From contig CADCDP010000022.1 in assembly GCA_902800305.1 (NCBI GenBank), positions 1 to 60,302 of the forward strand: a stretch of DNA of 60,302 nucleotides, written 5' to 3'. The stretch's first letter is position 1; each line of letters opens with the position of its first letter. Under the pieces are notes generated by a model, which saw nothing but the letters and a program-made list of their open reading frames with translations, was not told where the DNA came from and searched no databases. Position numbers and translations under genes: made by a program. Below are positions 33,381 through 42,376 of the stretch, in pieces. This DNA is from an uncultured Bacteroidales bacterium (lineage in GTDB: Bacteria; Bacteroidota; Bacteroidia; Bacteroidales; Bacteroidaceae).

Positions 33381-33405
33381 CTTTTAATTTTTAACTTTTA
33401 CTTTC
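33378..33405. repeat. Heptanucleotide repeat next to palindromic element
   Basis: TCGCTTT, TAATTTT, TAACTTT, TACTTTC in register, ending 2 bases from the stop of the next gene. Confidence 0.55.
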
Positions 33406-33407
33406 TT

Positions 33408-34415
33408 TTACTTTCCGTTGCGATACATTTCGGCATCATACTTTATTTTGTCCATCTCTGTGGGTGGGATAGGACGCCAGTTGAACTGTGGAGCACGGGT
33501 CTTGGCCGAAGCACTGCCGATGGTGAAGGTCATCACCTTGGTGTGGTCGCCTGAGCAGTCGCCAGAAGGATAGGTACCTGAGGCGGGGTTGGAACCTGTC
33601 TGAGGTCTGATGATTTCGTCGCGGTAACGAGCTTGGATGCGCCAGCTGGCTCCTGTCTCTTCGTCGCAGTTCTCATACATGTTGACTTCCACGGTGTAGG
33701 TGCCCTGCTGCACAGCCTCGGCTGGGATGACGATGTTCTCGTTGTTGAGTCCATCGATGTCGCATCCCGCGTTAGAGTCGTGGTCAAGACCCCAGCGTGT
33801 CTCTGTGCCGTCGCCATTGGTGATGTAGCCACCACGGTTGTTGTAGTAGATGTGCTCGCCGTCGGGCATGTAGAGGTGGAGGTCGATGTCCTTAGCTGGG
33901 TGGAAGGTGAGATTGATTTCGAGGTCACCCGACTGACTGCTGACGAAGGTGATAGTGGCTTCGTAAGGCTGGGTGATGTCGCCATCCTCTTCTTCGGCAC
34001 AGATGAACATCACGATGTCGCCATCCAGTTCGGTGCTGTAGTCGATTGGGATTTCATAGTCGTAGGATTCCGCACTATCTTCTGCACGTGTGGTGGAGGG
34101 CACGTATGACCAATATCCGTCCACGCCCTTCGCACCTAAGTAGAAACGCTTGATGCGGGTGTCGGATGTGACGGAAATAAAATTCATACCGCCAGCCAAT
34201 GCACGGTCGTTGTAGCTGATGTTCTCTCTGGAGATGGCTGCCACATTAGCTGTGGGAAGCGCACCTGACACGTAATTAGCGTTTTCGATGGAGAAATACT
34301 CTTTCTCCAAGGTGCTGACGTTTTTGCTGCTGTCCTTGTCGTCGTCTTTGCTGCACGACAGAATGAATGCAATGCCCATTAGGCATACACCGATTGATAA
34401 AAGATACTTTTTCAT
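33408..34415 (-). CDS. Lipoprotein with DUF2135-like domain
   Basis: 335 aa; lipobox FILSC. After a Ser/Asp-rich linker and an N-terminal beta domain, residues about 165-300 contain FHPAKDIDLHLYMPDGEHIY, NRGGY and LDHDSNAGCDIDGLNNENI, the pattern of DUF2135-type domains (Asp-rich, possibly calcium binding). The C-terminus (APQFNWRPIPPTEMDKIKYD) is separate. It lies 35 bases downstream of the 858-aa secreted protein and probably shares its transcript. Surface lipoprotein of unknown role. Confidence 0.75.
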   Translation of the reverse strand: MKKYLLSIGVCLMGIAFILSCSKDDDKDSSKNVSTLEKEYFSIENANYVSGALPTANVAAISRENISYNDRALAGGMNFISVTSDTRIKRFYLGAKGVDGYWSYVPSTTRAEDSAESYDYEIPIDYSTELDGDIVMFICAEEEDGDITQPYEATITFVSSQSGDLEINLTFHPAKDIDLHLYMPDGEHIYYNNRGGYITNGDGTETRWGLDHDSNAGCDIDGLNNENIVIPAEAVQQGTYTVEVNMYENCDEETGASWRIQARYRDEIIRPQTGSNPASGTYPSGDCSGDHTKVMTFTIGSASAKTRAPQFNWRPIPPTEMDKIKYDAEMYRNGK

Positions 34416-34450
34416 GTTTAAAATGTTTTTTAGTGAATAAATAAAATGGG

Positions 34451-37027
34451 TTATTTCTTTTGTGCTTTACGTATAACAATAGCGTGCGTACCATCACCAC
34501 CCTTCTGCATCATTCGGCGAACCTGGCTCTGAGGCACTTCTGGTGTGCCAGATTTCAGTACGCAGCCCGTGAACTTCTTGCCATTATTGGTCAGCTGGAT
34601 GTAGTCATCAGTAACGACATGCTTGTCTTCTTTTCCTGACCATCTGCCGACACCTTCAAGATAAACGCGGAACTCGCCGTCGAATGCCTTTTCGTCGTAG
34701 TAATAGTAAACGGTCAACACATTGGCACCATCAGCTGGATAGGTGCTGTTGGGGTCGATGTTCTCCCAATCGCTCCAGCCTTTTCCGCTCTCTTTGGTCT
34801 TCACATTCAGCCATCCAGCACCTGTGCAGTCGAAGTTCACCTTAAAGACGGTCATGTATTTGTATTTGGTGTCTTCGTAGGTCACATCGGAAATGGTCTC
34901 GTCAAATGTGCAGCCAGTAATCTTGATGGATATTTCTTCTGGATAGGTAATCTTGAATTTCTTTGGCTCCATGTAGTAGAGTTTCGAGTCGTTCTTGTAC
35001 TTCACCCATCCATAGATTTCCACTTCTTCTTCAGGAACATCGAGATAGAAGGAGTGCTTTTCGTCGAGAAACTCCTTTCCTTCCACATCCGCTGGGATGG
35101 CAAGACGTTTGCCGCTCGGAGTGACATAGACGTAACCCCACTTATCTACGCTCTCCAGTTCATCGATGACGGCCTTGACGGAGAGTTTATAACGGAACGA
35201 GAACTTCTTGTTGTCTTGGTTGGGGTCAGTATAGCCATCGGGACGGTAGGTGGCTGACATGACGTGAACATCCTTGATGTCTATCGTAGCACCCAGCTTA
35301 AACGTATCGACAGGCGTGGCTGGTAGTTCCTTGCCCCAAATCTCGATGAGCGGAGCGGCGATGTAAGGCTGATTGATTTCGAGGTCTTTGAACTCCGTGT
35401 CAATCGAAGCGTAATAAGTACCATCATCTGGATTGTCGCTCTTCTCGCCATACTTGCGGTCGGTACGGTAAACCTTTTTCAGCAGGTTGTGCTTGAAGTC
35501 ATACAGACCGATACCAAGCTTGAGGGCGAAAAGAATGTCGCGTGAAGGCATGGTGGAAATCTTTGCTTTTTTGTCGCTGAAGAACGTCTCTGTCTTGGGT
35601 TCGGAGAACTCTGGGAAGATATACCAGTCGAAGTTCATGAACGAGAACGAACCATCGAAGAAGGTGACTTCCTTTTGAGCACTGTTCCAGAACTTGCGCA
35701 CACCCTTAAACTCATAGTCGAAGGAGATGAGCGAGAGGGAAATCTTGCTGTCTTTCACCGTGTTATATAAATCCCAGTCCAATACGCCACCTGCATCAAA
35801 CGTGAGATTTCCTGAAAGTTTCGGACCTAAGAAGCAATCAAGTTTCACGCCAGCGTGACTACCAAAGAAAGAGATAGTGCCAACGTTGGGTGAGAAATAA
35901 ATACCCGTGTGTACAGTGCCGTTCAGTTCAATACTTGCATTGAATTTAGCTTCTTCTGCTGTATAGCCGCCTGTATCCTCATCGGCTGCACCACCATCAA
36001 ATTGGTCGGTTTCGCTGTTGTAGGAGAAGGTGTAAGCCACCACTTTCTTAATGGGGCCATAGCTGATGCTACCTGCCAAATGTGCCTGGGCACGGAAGAA
36101 GAAAGCACAATCTACTCCAGCCTTAAAGATGGGTAGGAAAGAAGGGAAACGTGCATTGGGCAAACTCGTTTCACAGCATTTCATGGGTTCGGTGTCGCCA
36201 AGCGTCAAGTCGAATCCCAAATTGAAGTTGAGATTGAATTCAGACTTGAGGGTGCATTCCATGAAAGTTTCACTCCTCGTTATTTTATAGACCGACGTGC
36301 AGCTGATACCTCCGCCGACGTTGACTCCACCCGTGATGAGGAATTTTTCGGTTCTGGGGAAGTCGGCATGGAGGTTGAGGTTGAAGGAAAACAAGTTGCC
36401 CTCTTTTCTTCCCTCGATTCGGTGTGGCCCTCTCACTTTCACCAAGTTGCCCTCATCGTCGGCCACTACGTCCTCCACGAGGATAAGCTGTTCAAACACG
36501 TCTGAAACACCGTGCAGAGAGTCACAATAGACAACAAAATTGCCCGCTGCATCGCTATCGGTGCTCGAAACACGACCTCCAAAGCCGTCCTCAAACTTCT
36601 CGAAGTCGAAGCTGACAATCACATCGTCCTTGCGTGGACGCAGAATGGCAGGCATCTCGCTAGAGAAAGTCAATTTTAAGCCATCAGCAGACAAAAAATA
36701 GTTCATCATGCCTTCATCGTCCATACGACGCAGCTTCACGTTGTAGATGATTTCTGGCTGGACAAAGCTCACGCTGTCAATGACGGCAAGCGGAATACGG
36801 TAAAGACTATCCTCCGTCAAGATTTCTTCCACAACATATTCGGGATGTTCCACCCCTTCGAGGTCAATCTTGCTGTACTCAATGCTTTTCACCTCTTCGT
36901 AGAAGAAACCATTGAATTTGCCATCGTTGCGGTAAATATAGAACGCTTCCTGTGCGTTCATGCCGATTGCCGACAAGACGAATAGAGCCACAAGGCTCAT
37001 GTACTTATATAATATATGTGTCTTCAT
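34451..37027 (-). CDS. Large secreted beta-rich protein of unknown function
   Basis: 858 aa; signal peptide (MKTHILYKYMSLVALFVLSAIGMNAQ). Residues 27-110 follow a pattern frequent in Prevotella/Bacteroides secreted proteins (FYIYRNDGKFNGFFYEEVKSIEYSKID ... PLAVIDSVSFVQPE), in which a short motif is thought to be a surface-protein domain. The remainder is beta-rich, with many Gly and aromatic residues and a transthyretin-like feel, and I recognise no enzyme motif. Its ATG overlaps the stop of the upstream small protein (37024-37027), so they are coupled; that neighbour carries a related NGEKIYYDLADQPKTTF segment. Confidence 0.65.
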   Translation of the reverse strand: MKTHILYKYMSLVALFVLSAIGMNAQEAFYIYRNDGKFNGFFYEEVKSIEYSKIDLEGVEHPEYVVEEILTEDSLYRIPLAVIDSVSFVQPEIIYNVKLRRMDDEGMMNYFLSADGLKLTFSSEMPAILRPRKDDVIVSFDFEKFEDGFGGRVSSTDSDAAGNFVVYCDSLHGVSDVFEQLILVEDVVADDEGNLVKVRGPHRIEGRKEGNLFSFNLNLHADFPRTEKFLITGGVNVGGGISCTSVYKITRSETFMECTLKSEFNLNFNLGFDLTLGDTEPMKCCETSLPNARFPSFLPIFKAGVDCAFFFRAQAHLAGSISYGPIKKVVAYTFSYNSETDQFDGGAADEDTGGYTAEEAKFNASIELNGTVHTGIYFSPNVGTISFFGSHAGVKLDCFLGPKLSGNLTFDAGGVLDWDLYNTVKDSKISLSLISFDYEFKGVRKFWNSAQKEVTFFDGSFSFMNFDWYIFPEFSEPKTETFFSDKKAKISTMPSRDILFALKLGIGLYDFKHNLLKKVYRTDRKYGEKSDNPDDGTYYASIDTEFKDLEINQPYIAAPLIEIWGKELPATPVDTFKLGATIDIKDVHVMSATYRPDGYTDPNQDNKKFSFRYKLSVKAVIDELESVDKWGYVYVTPSGKRLAIPADVEGKEFLDEKHSFYLDVPEEEVEIYGWVKYKNDSKLYYMEPKKFKITYPEEISIKITGCTFDETISDVTYEDTKYKYMTVFKVNFDCTGAGWLNVKTKESGKGWSDWENIDPNSTYPADGANVLTVYYYYDEKAFDGEFRVYLEGVGRWSGKEDKHVVTDDYIQLTNNGKKFTGCVLKSGTPEVPQSQVRRMMQKGGDGTHAIVIRKAQKK

Positions 37028-37491
37028 TTCTTCAGCAGTTTATAGGTTACATCGTTTGCTTTCACCACATACACGCCAGCAGGGCGATTGGCAATAGAGA
37101 TGGTCACGGGTGTTTCCCCGTCCGATTGGAGCGTTTCGAGCAGAGCACCATTCGTAGCAAAAAGCTGTACATCACTTCCACTCTTCAAGTTCTTGAAGGT
37201 CACCGCATCCTCTCCTTGTTCCACATATAGACCATCGTCTGCCGTAAGACTTGGGATGGCAGTAGATTCACCTTCGTAAGTGTAACTTCTGATTTTGTTG
37301 ATGGGATAAGTGACCGTCACATTCGTAGTGGTAATCACCATGTCCGTTCCAGCAAAGGTCGTCTTTGGCTGGTCGGCGAGGTCATAGTAAATTTTCTCTC
37401 CGTTCATCTGCCAAACAATCAACCTTTGTTGTGCATGGCAGTTCACGCCCACACCCAACAGTAGGAGTAGCGCGACCATGTGTTTCTTCAT
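37024..37491 (-). CDS. Small secreted protein with C-terminal sorting-like tail
   Basis: 155 aa; signal peptide MKKHMVALLLLLGVGVNCHAQ. N-terminal part WQMNGEKIYYDLADQPKTTF ... YPINKIRSYTY is of the type found at the start of many Bacteroidales secreted proteins; the second half (VQLFATNGALLETLQSDGE ... ANRPAGVYVVKANDVTYKLL) is a type IX-like C-terminal sorting domain. So the protein consists mostly of signals with little between. The frame opens at 37503, but the ATG at 37489-37491 gives the usual MKK start. First gene of the operon down to 33408. Confidence 0.7.
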   Translation of the reverse strand: MKKHMVALLLLLGVGVNCHAQQRLIVWQMNGEKIYYDLADQPKTTFAGTDMVITTTNVTVTYPINKIRSYTYEGESTAIPSLTADDGLYVEQGEDAVTFKNLKSGSDVQLFATNGALLETLQSDGETPVTISIANRPAGVYVVKANDVTYKLLKK

Positions 37492-37555
37492 TCTTGTGGT
37501 CATAAGATTTTGTATTATTCGTTTAAGTGTTAATAAATAATTTTAGTTAGATGTA

Positions 37556-37563
37556 CAAAGGTA
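37556..37563 (-). promoter_or_regulatory. -7 box for the 37491-33408 operon
   Basis: TACCTTTG on the minus strand, 64 bases upstream of the ATG at 37491; no clear -33 box. Confidence 0.5.
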
Positions 37564-37726
37564 GCAAGAATGTACGACTCTGCGGTTTTCACATTCACAG
37601 AAAAACATTACAAAAACACAGAAAATGCCTCGAAAGTCACAAATACAAGGAAGAAGTTCCGCTTATGTTTCCTTTTTGGGGACATAAGCGGAACAATCGG
37701 TATTTGAGTCTTTCCAAAAGGCTGTG

Positions 37727-38917
37727 TTAGTTAAGATTCTCTTTGTACTCCTTGGGGGAGCATCCAGCGAATTGCTTGAAACAACGATAGAACGTGACAT
37801 TGGAAGAGAATCCGGACTCGGTAGCCACTTCGTACAGCAACTTATCTGGGTAGTCTTTCATCAATTGTTGGGCATACTCTACCCGTTGCTGATTGATGAA
37901 GTCAGAAAACGACACACCCATCTCCACGTTGATGGCATGGTAGATGTAATCACGGTTGGTGTGCAGGAAGCCAGCGACATCACTGATTTTCAAATTAGGT
38001 CTCAAAAAGAGTTTCTCATCCTTGATGGCACCCACAATGCGCTGGTTGGTTTGTTCACGTCGGCTAAGGGTACCACCTGATTCATCTTCTCGGTCGTCTG
38101 GAAGATTCGCCTCTGTCTCAGGTCGCTCCGACAAAGACTGTCCATTCATTTCCGTTTCGAGGTTGACCGCGTTGAAATGCTGTCCATAGCCCATATATCC
38201 CACAATGTAGAGCAAAATGGAAAAAGTGAGTGAAGGCAGGGCAAGCAAAGCAATGGAATCAGCAAAATAGTAACGTCCGATAATATTGCAAACAAAAGAG
38301 ATGAGAGAGATGGCCAAAAAGAGGATGAGTAGGTACTTGAAGTGGCTGAGCGTCTTGTCATCAGTGTCAGCATAGTAACCACTAACTTGTTGATTAAAAC
38401 GGTTAATTTTTCGGATACCAAACCATAAGACAGGAATAATCTGTATGGCGAAAATCACTTTGGCCACCGTGTGCAATGAGGCTTGAATGTGGCCATTCTC
38501 CGACAACGCGACTGACTCGTTGTGATACAGATAGTTTTCAATGAACAGAATACTTTCATCACGGTTCATCCGAATGTACAGGAAAGCCACGACGGTACTT
38601 GTCAAGATGGCTGGCAGGAGATACAGCACCCGTTTCCTCCAACGTCCTTTCCCATCGGTTAATTCTTCTGTATAAATGTAATAGAGGGGAAAAACAGCCA
38701 AGTTGCAAAACGTATACATCGCATCAGAGACCGGCAACGCGTCGATATCGCGATAGAAATAAAAGCCATGCCCGAGATAGAGCAAGGTTGCTACAAACAT
38801 AAAAATACAGAGAACCCGCTTAGCTCGGTCACCGCCCGGCTGCCAGCTCGAAGCCAGCATAGCTGTCCAGAACGCGCACACAAACATCGGCATAGATGTA
38901 AAGATGGATTGTATCAT
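37727..38917 (-). CDS. Membrane-embedded AraC-family transcriptional regulator
   Basis: 396 aa. About seven N-terminal membrane helices (residues 1-250) followed by a short linker and a C-terminal AraC-type DNA-binding domain (from LFLRPNLKISDVAGFLHTNR to SPKEYKENLN) with both helix-turn-helix motifs, the second in VATESGFSSNVTFYRCFKQF. A regulator with a sensory membrane part and DNA-binding tail in one chain is a form common in Bacteroidetes. It is divergent from the DUF4861 gene, so that gene is a candidate target. Signal unknown. Confidence 0.88.
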   Translation of the reverse strand: MIQSIFTSMPMFVCAFWTAMLASSWQPGGDRAKRVLCIFMFVATLLYLGHGFYFYRDIDALPVSDAMYTFCNLAVFPLYYIYTEELTDGKGRWRKRVLYLLPAILTSTVVAFLYIRMNRDESILFIENYLYHNESVALSENGHIQASLHTVAKVIFAIQIIPVLWFGIRKINRFNQQVSGYYADTDDKTLSHFKYLLILFLAISLISFVCNIIGRYYFADSIALLALPSLTFSILLYIVGYMGYGQHFNAVNLETEMNGQSLSERPETEANLPDDREDESGGTLSRREQTNQRIVGAIKDEKLFLRPNLKISDVAGFLHTNRDYIYHAINVEMGVSFSDFINQQRVEYAQQLMKDYPDKLLYEVATESGFSSNVTFYRCFKQFAGCSPKEYKENLN

Positions 38918-38925
38918 AGTGACGA

Positions 38926-38956
38926 CAAAGTTACGACTTTATTATTAAATGGCAAT
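38926..38956 (-). promoter_or_regulatory. Promoter of the membrane AraC regulator
   Basis: Minus strand: TTG (38953-38955), 19-nt spacer, TAACTTTG (38926-38933), giving a very short leader before the ATG at 38917. Confidence 0.55.
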
Positions 38957-39056
38957 AGCCAAAGTACAATTTTACTGTTCAGATGATGGATTGGCCATTT
39001 TTCCCACATCTTTGGCTACTCCGAAAGCACTCACGCTCGGAAAACCCCCAATATAT

Positions 39057-39087
39057 TTTGTTTTTCTCTCACTTAATCGTACCTTTG
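39057..39087 (+). promoter_or_regulatory. Promoter of the DUF4861 gene
   Basis: TTTG (39057-39060), 19-nt spacer, TACCTTTG (39080-39087). Confidence 0.75.
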
Positions 39088-39109
39088 TAGCCTATAATTC
39101 AACACATCA

Positions 39110-40363
39110 ATGAAAAAGACAACGCTTATTCTATTCTTACAGCTGTTCGCCATCGCTTCGGTGGCGCAAGTGAAGACCGTGCAGGTGACAGTCAGAAACG
39201 ATTGGACAGGAGACAAGGTACATGAGCCAGTGGTGGTAAAACTGCCTCCAACGAAAAAAGTCGGCTTCGACGTGAAGAGTACAAAGGTAACGTGCCATGG
39301 ACAGGACGTTCCATGCCAGTTGGATGACATGGACGGTGACCTCCGTTCCGACGAGGTCTTCTTCTTGGCAGACATAAAAGCAGGGGAGACAAAAGTGTTT
39401 GACGTGACCCTCATGGCTAAGGAGCAAGGAGCAAGGGGCAAGGAGCAAGAGGACAGAATCTATACCGCTTTGCAGTTGCGCGACAAGCAGGATAAGCACC
39501 CCGATGTGCACCGTGTGGAAGCCCCAGGTAAAAGCAACATTTTCAACGACATATACATGCACGGCATCACCATCGAGTCCGAGCTAACAGGCTATCGCAT
39601 CTACTTCGACGAACGTCAGAACATAGACCTTTACGGCAAAAAGTATCGCCGCATCGAACTTCCAGAAACACAATTCTACACCTCTGCCGAGCAATTGGCA
39701 CAGGGCTATGGCGTGGATGTCTTGTGGGCAGGACAAGCCATCGGATGCGGCTCGTTCAAGGATTATCAAGACAGCAAGCCCCAAAATTGGTCAGATGTGG
39801 CCATCAGAGGCCAAAGAGTGGTGACATCAGGTTCCTTGCGCACGGTGGTGGAGGTGTACGACCTTGGGGTAAAAGCCGAAGATGGCACCACCTACGACAT
39901 GCACCAATACTACTCGCTCTATGCTGGTCATCGTGACCTGCAAGTGGATGTCCTCTTTGACCGTCCCCTCAGCAAGCCGTTCTGCACAGGCGTTCAGAAA
40001 GTAGGAGTCACAGCCGACGAAGCCACACGTCGAGGCCACACCCCCGAAGGCATCCTCCGCACGGATGGCATAGCCGCCTCTTGGGGATGCGACTACCCCG
40101 ACATGGGCAAAAAGCAACAGTGGCCACCCGAAGCCATCGGCATGGCGGTCTATGTGCCCACCCCATACATTCGTGACACGCAAGAGAGCGACCTCAACTA
40201 TCTCTTTGTCGTTCAGCCCGACAAGGACAACGCCATCCATTACCACCTAACGTTCTGTGCCGATAAGGAAGCACAAGGCTACCACACTGCCAAAGACTGG
40301 TTCGCCTCATTAGACGATTGGAAAGAGGGGGTGAGCCATCCTGTGAAGGTGAGGGTAAAGTGA
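39110..40363 (+). CDS. DUF4861-family secreted protein
   Basis: 417 aa; short signal peptide ending ASVAQ. The body follows the DUF4861 family: VTVRNDWTGDKVHEPVVVKL at the start, GKSNIFNDIYMHGITIESEL, YRIYFDERQNIDLYGKKY, and VLWAGQAIGCGSFKDYQDSK. The family is often encoded with polysaccharide-degradation genes and may act on carbohydrates (inference). Residues 104-115 (KEQGARGKEQED) are encoded by five 7-bp tandem repeats (39419-39453), an apparent insertion in a loop; copy-number change there would shift the frame. Divergent from the AraC regulator. Confidence 0.8.
   Translation: MKKTTLILFLQLFAIASVAQVKTVQVTVRNDWTGDKVHEPVVVKLPPTKKVGFDVKSTKVTCHGQDVPCQLDDMDGDLRSDEVFFLADIKAGETKVFDVTLMAKEQGARGKEQEDRIYTALQLRDKQDKHPDVHRVEAPGKSNIFNDIYMHGITIESELTGYRIYFDERQNIDLYGKKYRRIELPETQFYTSAEQLAQGYGVDVLWAGQAIGCGSFKDYQDSKPQNWSDVAIRGQRVVTSGSLRTVVEVYDLGVKAEDGTTYDMHQYYSLYAGHRDLQVDVLFDRPLSKPFCTGVQKVGVTADEATRRGHTPEGILRTDGIAASWGCDYPDMGKKQQWPPEAIGMAVYVPTPYIRDTQESDLNYLFVVQPDKDNAIHYHLTFCADKEAQGYHTAKDWFASLDDWKEGVSHPVKVRVK
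39419..39453 (+). repeat. Heptanucleotide repeat inside the DUF4861 gene
   Basis: AAGGAGC, AAGGAGC, AAGGGGC, AAGGAGC, AAGAGGA: five 7-bp units in coding sequence. Confidence 0.8.
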
Positions 40364-40450
40364 AAATCCACAACGGCTCTTTCGGCTGTGCCGTAACCAC
40401 CTGTGACTCTACCCCACTACCGCTTCTGACTCAACGCGTATGCTAAAAGC

Positions 40451-40523
40451 AATCGCAACCTACGATCGTACTATCGAAGGTTGCGATTATACTATCGAAG
40501 CTTACGATTGTACTATCGAAGCT
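40451..40523. repeat. 21-bp tandem repeats with inverted arm between convergent genes
   Basis: Three 21-bp units (40461-40481, 40482-40502, 40503-40523), each containing ACTATCGAAG; AATCGCAACCT (40451-40461) is complementary to AGGTTGCGATT (40478-40488), so a hairpin can form at the 3' ends of both flanking genes. Confidence 0.75.
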
Positions 40524-40606
40524 TATTCCCGCTTCTTGGTGCAAAGATACGAAATATTTTTGAGAAAAACAAGTATTTTAGGCAAGACCGTTCCTTTCTG
40601 TCGTGC

Positions 40607-41350
40607 TTATTTCTTGTTGAACTTCATACCGAGGTACATACCTTTGTATTGACTGAGCACAGTTGAGATGGTGCCCATCTGACTGGAGTAGGCACTGGCT
40701 TTTGTGGCGATGGTGTTGACGATTTCGAGCATCTTGTCGGCATTCATCGCCAACTGGAGGGTACCAAGAGAAAGTTTGGCATTCGACTTGATGGTCTTGT
40801 TGGGAGAATTGAAAGTCAGTAGGAGATCTGAACCACTCACCTCGAAAGTGCCGGAAAGTTTCTTTTTTCCCACGGCCATGGCGAAAGTTTTGTCTTCATT
40901 GAAGGTAACGGTAAACTTTCCTTCTTTGATGCCAGCCTTGGCGAGTGCCTTCTTCATTTTGTCTTCAATCTTGCTGGAAGCTACACTTCCACCGATGTTG
41001 CTGAGCACGTTCTCACTCTCAAATGCCACACAGGGCTGCGTGTAAGTCCATGTACCAGCGAGGCTCTTCTCTGTAATCTTGCTGGAACCGAGGACGTTAC
41101 CAATAATGTCGGTAGCAGCCTTGGCTGTGGAAGAAGAACCCATGATGCCTCCCAAAATGTTGGTGATGGCATCGCCAGTGGAGGTAGAGGACTGTTTGGT
41201 GCTGTCATTGACAGTAGTCGTGGTAGCCGTGTTGCCTGTGGCAGCATCTTTCACCTTGTTGAGAATGTCGTTGAGTTGCGCATCCATAGAGGTAGGCATG
41301 AGGAATGCGGTCATGGCCACGAGGGCGATTCGAATGATGTCCTTTTTCAT
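40607..41350 (-). CDS. DUF4923 lipocalin-like secreted protein
   Basis: 247 aa. Signal peptide MKKDIIRIALVAMTAFLMPTSMDAQ, a Ser/Thr/Ala-rich linker, then a lipocalin-like beta-barrel (SLAGTWTYTQPCVAFESENVL ... FTVTFNEDKTFAMAVGKKK ... GSDLLLTF) as in the DUF4923 family of Bacteroidales. Ligand unknown. The open frame extends 29 codons further upstream, without a likely start or signal; ATG 41348-41350 is chosen. Confidence 0.8.
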   Translation of the reverse strand: MKKDIIRIALVAMTAFLMPTSMDAQLNDILNKVKDAATGNTATTTTVNDSTKQSSTSTGDAITNILGGIMGSSSTAKAATDIIGNVLGSSKITEKSLAGTWTYTQPCVAFESENVLSNIGGSVASSKIEDKMKKALAKAGIKEGKFTVTFNEDKTFAMAVGKKKLSGTFEVSGSDLLLTFNSPNKTIKSNAKLSLGTLQLAMNADKMLEIVNTIATKASAYSSQMGTISTVLSQYKGMYLGMKFNKK

Positions 41351-41453
41351 AAATATTGTCCTTTTAATGTATAAAATGTATGGATGAATTGTAAAAAACG
41401 GCACAAAATTACGCATTGTAGCCCGTTTCTGCAACAAATTCTTGGAAAGATGC

Positions 41454-41484
41454 TTTGTGTTTAATAAAATTTAATTTACCTTTG
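41454..41484 (+). promoter_or_regulatory. Promoter of the divIC-like gene
   Basis: TTTG (41454-41457), 19-nt spacer, TACCTTTG (41477-41484). Confidence 0.75.
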
Positions 41485-41530
41485 TACGACTTTTCTATTC
41501 ATTTATAAACTTTGGAGGACAAACAAACGT

Positions 41531-41830
41531 ATGAAACACAGCATTAAGTATTGGGCATTTAAGCTGAAGTATTTGGTGGCTTTGGCTATTTTTGTCGTGG
41601 CCATTGGGTTTGTCGGCGAAAATTGTCTTGTCAATCGCATTGGTCAGCAGCAGGAAATCGCTAAACTGAAAGGCGAGATTGACGAGTATAACCGTAAGTT
41701 TGAGAAGGACAAGGCGACGCTTGATGCCTTGAAGCACGACCCTGATGCCATGAAGGAGGTGGCTCGCAGCCGTTACTACATGAAGACGGACAATGAGGAC
41801 ATCTTCATCATTGAGGAAGAGGACGAGTAA
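41531..41830 (+). CDS. Septum formation initiator FtsB/DivIC family protein
   Basis: Bitopic cell-division protein, part of the FtsB-FtsL-FtsQ-type complex. 99 aa: short cytoplasmic start, one membrane helix (LVALAIFVVAIGFVG), a coiled coil (QQQEIAKLKGEIDEYNRKFE) and the typical C-terminal DPDAMKEVARSRYYMKTDNED, which corresponds to the E-x-x-AR-x-x-x-x-M/K motif of DivIC. Acidic end. It is followed by a 7-bp repeat tract and a small membrane protein gene, probably in the same transcript. Confidence 0.88.
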   Translation: MKHSIKYWAFKLKYLVALAIFVVAIGFVGENCLVNRIGQQQEIAKLKGEIDEYNRKFEKDKATLDALKHDPDAMKEVARSRYYMKTDNEDIFIIEEEDE

Positions 41831-41869
41831 GGCGCTACGCTAAATGATAAAGGATAAAGGCGCTACGCT

Positions 41870-41953
41870 AAATGATAAATGATAAATGATAAATGATAAA
41901 GGATAAATGATAAAGGATAAATGAGAAATGAGAAATGAGAAATGAAAAAGGAT
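41870..41953 (+). repeat. Twelve heptanucleotide units spanning a start codon
   Basis: Consecutive 7-bp units AAATGAT/AAAGGAT/AAATGAG; the eleventh, AAATGAA (41940-41946), provides the ATG of the next gene. A short prelude repeats GCGCTACGCTAAATGATAAA in part (41832 and 41860). Each unit holds an ATG or a close variant. Confidence 0.85.
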
Positions 41954-42343
41954 AAACTCTTAGGATATTTAGAGGTAGTCGGGCTGTGCTTAGTGGTTGT
42001 CGCTGCCTGCCAATGGATATTGCCTCGCCACACCGCCCGTGCCATAGCCTGTGTGGAGATGGTAGTAGCCACGGTCATGTTGTTCTTGGGAAGGTTCTTG
42101 CAGACACCATTCTACGAGAAATACGACCCACGCGACCCAAAGAAACTGACATTGCGCCGACTCTACCACCAACGTGTGTTTGGCATTATCGGACTCATCC
42201 TGGCAACCGCTTTCATGTTTGTGCCCATAGGATTCTACGGAGGCATGTATGTGGGGCCATCGGCATGGCTGATACCATTCATATTCTTCGTGGTGGTGGA
42301 AGTGTACACCACATTTCGCATTTCGGCAGTCGAAAAGGAGTGA
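41942..42343 (+). CDS. Small integral membrane protein
   Basis: 133 aa with four hydrophobic segments (GYLEVVGLCLVVVAACQWIL, CVEMVVATVMLFLGRFL, VFGIIGLILATAFMFVPIGF and AWLIPFIFFVVVEVYT). No known motif recognised; families of this size in Bacteroidetes are of unknown function. The start codon lies inside a run of 7-bp repeats, so the exact start is uncertain and the ribosome-binding region consists of repeat units only. Follows the divIC-like gene by 111 bases. Confidence 0.7.
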   Translation: MKKDKLLGYLEVVGLCLVVVAACQWILPRHTARAIACVEMVVATVMLFLGRFLQTPFYEKYDPRDPKKLTLRRLYHQRVFGIIGLILATAFMFVPIGFYGGMYVGPSAWLIPFIFFVVVEVYTTFRISAVEKE

Positions 42344-42376
42344 AAAAGCAAAAAAGAAGGGGCGCAAGAGCAATTT

